A stretch of DNA of 64,000 nt from Sporosarcina aquimarina (lineage in GTDB: Bacteria > Bacillota > Bacilli > Bacillales_A > Planococcaceae), in the NCBI RefSeq assembly GCF_023715615.1, contig NZ_JAMBOM010000004.1, positions 157,352-221,351 on the forward strand. Direction: 5' to 3'. The notes under the pieces are model-generated. The model saw only the letters and a program-made list of their open reading frames with translations, was not told the origin of the DNA and made no database searches. This document shows positions 62,525-64,000 of this stretch, piece by piece; the stretch's first letter is position 1; every line of letters starts with the position of its first letter. Made by a program: the position numbers and the translations under genes.

Positions 62525-63796
62525 ATGACAAACTTTAACGCAGTATCCGCAAAAAATACGGAGAATGCACCAAACGGTAACGGATTATCTTCACAAACTG
62601 TTGCTTTTTCTCATTACAATAATCTTTCGGCTCAATTACCAATTGATCCTAAGACTGGTAACTTGGTAGCTGGTGGTATTAAAGAACAGGCTGAACAGTG
62701 CTTTAAGAATATCGAGGCAATTGTAAACAGTATCAATCACGTTATGAGCGATATTGTTAGAATTACTGTATTCGTTAAGGATATTCAAGATGTTGACGCT
62801 GTAGACGAAGTTTATAAAACTTTCTTCCCAACTTATGTTCCATCACGAACTACAGTTGCAGTCGCAGCGTTGCCTATGGATGCTTTGGTACAAATTGAAG
62901 CACTTGTTTCACACGGTGAAGGAACAATTCCTAACGCACCACAAGCAGGAGATCTCATCAAGCTTACAAATAACACGGCAAATGCACCAACAAGTCCTCT
63001 TTCTACACAAACCGTATCTTTCTCTCATTACAACAATCTTTCAGCTCAGTTGCCAATCGATCCGAAAACTGGCAGATTGGTTACTGGCGGTGTGAAAGAG
63101 CAGACGGGACAATGCTTGAAAAATGTCAAAGCAATTTTAGAAAGTATCGATGTTCCTTTTGACGATATCGTCAAGGTCAATGTGTTCCTAAAAGACCTAT
63201 CGGATACGGAAGCGGTAAACGAAGTGTATCAAACATTCTTCCCAGACTCAGCGATTGCTCGAGCTGTTGCGTATGTACCTGCACGCACAACAGTTGAAGC
63301 TGCAGCATTACCTATGGGGGCTTTAGTGCAAATCGAAGTAGTAGTTTCCCACGGTGACGGTACACCTCCGCAAGCAATTGACGACAGACACGGAATCGTA
63401 ATCTGGGCAAACAACACAGAGAATGCACCAAAGAGTTCTCTTTCTACGCAAACTGTAGCGTTCTCTCACTACAATCATCTTTCAGCTCAATTACCATTGG
63501 ATCCAAAAACTGGTGAAGTGGTAGCTGGTGGAGTAAAAGAACAGGCTGAACAGTGCTTGAAAAATATTAAGGCAATTGTAGAAAGTATCGACCACGTTTT
63601 GGAAGATGTAGTTAAAGTAAATATCTTCGTTAAAAACATTTCAGACATGGATGCTGTGGACGAAGCTTACAAAACATTCTTCCCAGGCGGTGTTCCTGCA
63701 CGAAGAACAGTTGGGGTATCAGCTCTACCAAACGATGCGCTAATCCAAATTGATGCTGTTGTAGGAAACGCTGAAGGAACTCCTCCAAAAGCTTAA
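62525..63796 (+). CDS. Protein of three fused RidA (YjgF) domains
   Basis: 423 residues that divide into three similar domains of about 125-140 residues (about 10-135, 152-280, 295-420). Each repeats SHYNNLSAQLPIDPKTG, then KEQ..QC.KN..AI, then YKTFFP and the Arg-bearing PSRTTV / PARTTV / PARRTV. The Arg residues (108, 254, 393) align with the catalytic Arg of RidA, which deaminates reactive enamine/imine intermediates. Domain 2 has a short insertion (SAIARAVAYV) before its Arg. RidA acts as a trimer of single-domain chains, so this may be a one-chain trimer. Normal family length is about 125. Confidence 0.9.
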   Translation: MTNFNAVSAKNTENAPNGNGLSSQTVAFSHYNNLSAQLPIDPKTGNLVAGGIKEQAEQCFKNIEAIVNSINHVMSDIVRITVFVKDIQDVDAVDEVYKTFFPTYVPSRTTVAVAALPMDALVQIEALVSHGEGTIPNAPQAGDLIKLTNNTANAPTSPLSTQTVSFSHYNNLSAQLPIDPKTGRLVTGGVKEQTGQCLKNVKAILESIDVPFDDIVKVNVFLKDLSDTEAVNEVYQTFFPDSAIARAVAYVPARTTVEAAALPMGALVQIEVVVSHGDGTPPQAIDDRHGIVIWANNTENAPKSSLSTQTVAFSHYNHLSAQLPLDPKTGEVVAGGVKEQAEQCLKNIKAIVESIDHVLEDVVKVNIFVKNISDMDAVDEAYKTFFPGGVPARRTVGVSALPNDALIQIDAVVGNAEGTPPKA

Positions 63797-63873
63797 TAGA
63801 TGTTACTTGTTAATGTAAATAGTGCATGCGAAATAGCATATACTATTCATAAAAAGGAAGTTGTCTCAAATAA

Positions 63874-63900
63874 TGAACTGCTCCCTGTCAAGTAGACAGT
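63874..63900. mobile_element. Terminal end of an IS3-family element
   Basis: TGAACTGCTCCCTGTCAAGT and following AGACAG resembles the terminal inverted repeat of IS150/IS3-type elements, which begin TGAACTG..CCCC-like. It lies 45 bases beyond the transposase stop codon. The other end is outside the window. Confidence 0.75.
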
Positions 63901-63918
63901 GGAAATAATAAAAAATCG

Positions 63919-64000
63919 TTAAGCGGCTTGAGCTCTGAATTCTAAAGGGCTTAAGCCGTTTAATCGTTTTTGGTAACGACTTGTATTATAGAAGTGAATA
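63919..64000 (-). CDS. IS3-family transposase OrfB, partial (C-terminus)
   Basis: The minus strand encodes HFYNTSRYQKRLNGLSPLEF, then RAQAA and stop. This is the usual end of IS3-family (IS150-type) integrase-like transposases ('YN..R....L.GLSP.E.R...'). The rest, including the DDE catalytic core, is cut off by the window edge. Confidence 0.88.
   Translation of the reverse strand, partial: IHFYNTSRYQKRLNGLSPLEFRAQAA

Noticed and set aside
1..64000. Search for an integron integrase, attI, or other site-specific recombinase
   Set aside because: No complete tyrosine or serine recombinase gene was seen. Spacers do not show a canonical attC (R-box GTTRRRY with paired L-boxes). A true class of integron is therefore not claimed.
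1..64000. tRNA, rRNA or T-box elements
   Set aside because: None of the conserved tRNA loops, rRNA segments or T-box sequences was recognised on either strand by eye.

Overview
The window is low-GC Firmicute DNA. Strong GGAGG-type ribosome sites, frequent TTG/GTG starts, a complete Bacillus-type pur operon under PurBox and guanine-riboswitch control, and yndGHJ-like, PadR/HAAS and VanZ-like genes point to Bacillales. The overall style suggests Planococcaceae (Sporosarcina, Paenisporosarcina or Psychrobacillus-like), but this is inference; there is no rRNA in the window to settle it.

Layout. (1) 0.4-1.6 kb: a decayed prophage tail end (frameshifted tail-fibre gene and two small tail-region genes). 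(2) 1.7-12.2 kb: single-gene units (deaminase-like, FabZ-like, VanZ-like, cysteine hydrolase, GNAT, pentapeptide, DHFR/RibD-like, VOC and small membrane proteins), nearly all on the + strand. They are separated by about twelve copies of one intergenic module of 100-200 bp (family A), always in the + orientation. Its most complete copies carry a 5' 'CGGGCGCG' motif, one or two intrinsic terminators, an extended -10 promoter and a terminal 'ATCGGGCC' motif. (3) 12.5-26.3 kb: similar accessory genes (peptidase E, SMI1/KNR4, GNATs, MBL-fold, S66 peptidase, APH-like kinase, AraC-GyrI, C45-like hydrolase, methyltransferase, PadR/HAAS, VOC) with fewer, more diverged spacers. (4) 26.3-38.7 kb: an IS1182-family transposase relic, then PurBoxes, promoter, guanine riboswitch and purEKCSQLFMNHD. 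purB is absent from its usual place between purK and purC. (5) 38.9-54.9 kb: a second set of mostly single-gene units with a short hairpin spacer (family B) that shares the 'ATCGGGC' edges of family A. Larger GC-rich palindromic elements (family C) are embedded in it, and several genes are decaying. (6) 55-64 kb: a yndGHJ-like operon, a cupin protein, a deaminase, an acetyltransferase, a protein made of three fused RidA domains, and the end of an IS3-family element running off the window.

The most interesting feature is the pair of repeat-separated gene arrays flanking the housekeeping pur operon. Their content (acetyltransferases, methyltransferases, hydrolases, VOC proteins, kinases, small membrane proteins) and one-gene-one-spacer layout resemble a chromosomal integron. 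However, the spacers are not recognisable attC sites, they carry their own promoters, and no integrase is present here. Whether the units move is unproven.

All positions and motif matches were read by eye. Family names rest on recognised motifs, not on database searches.
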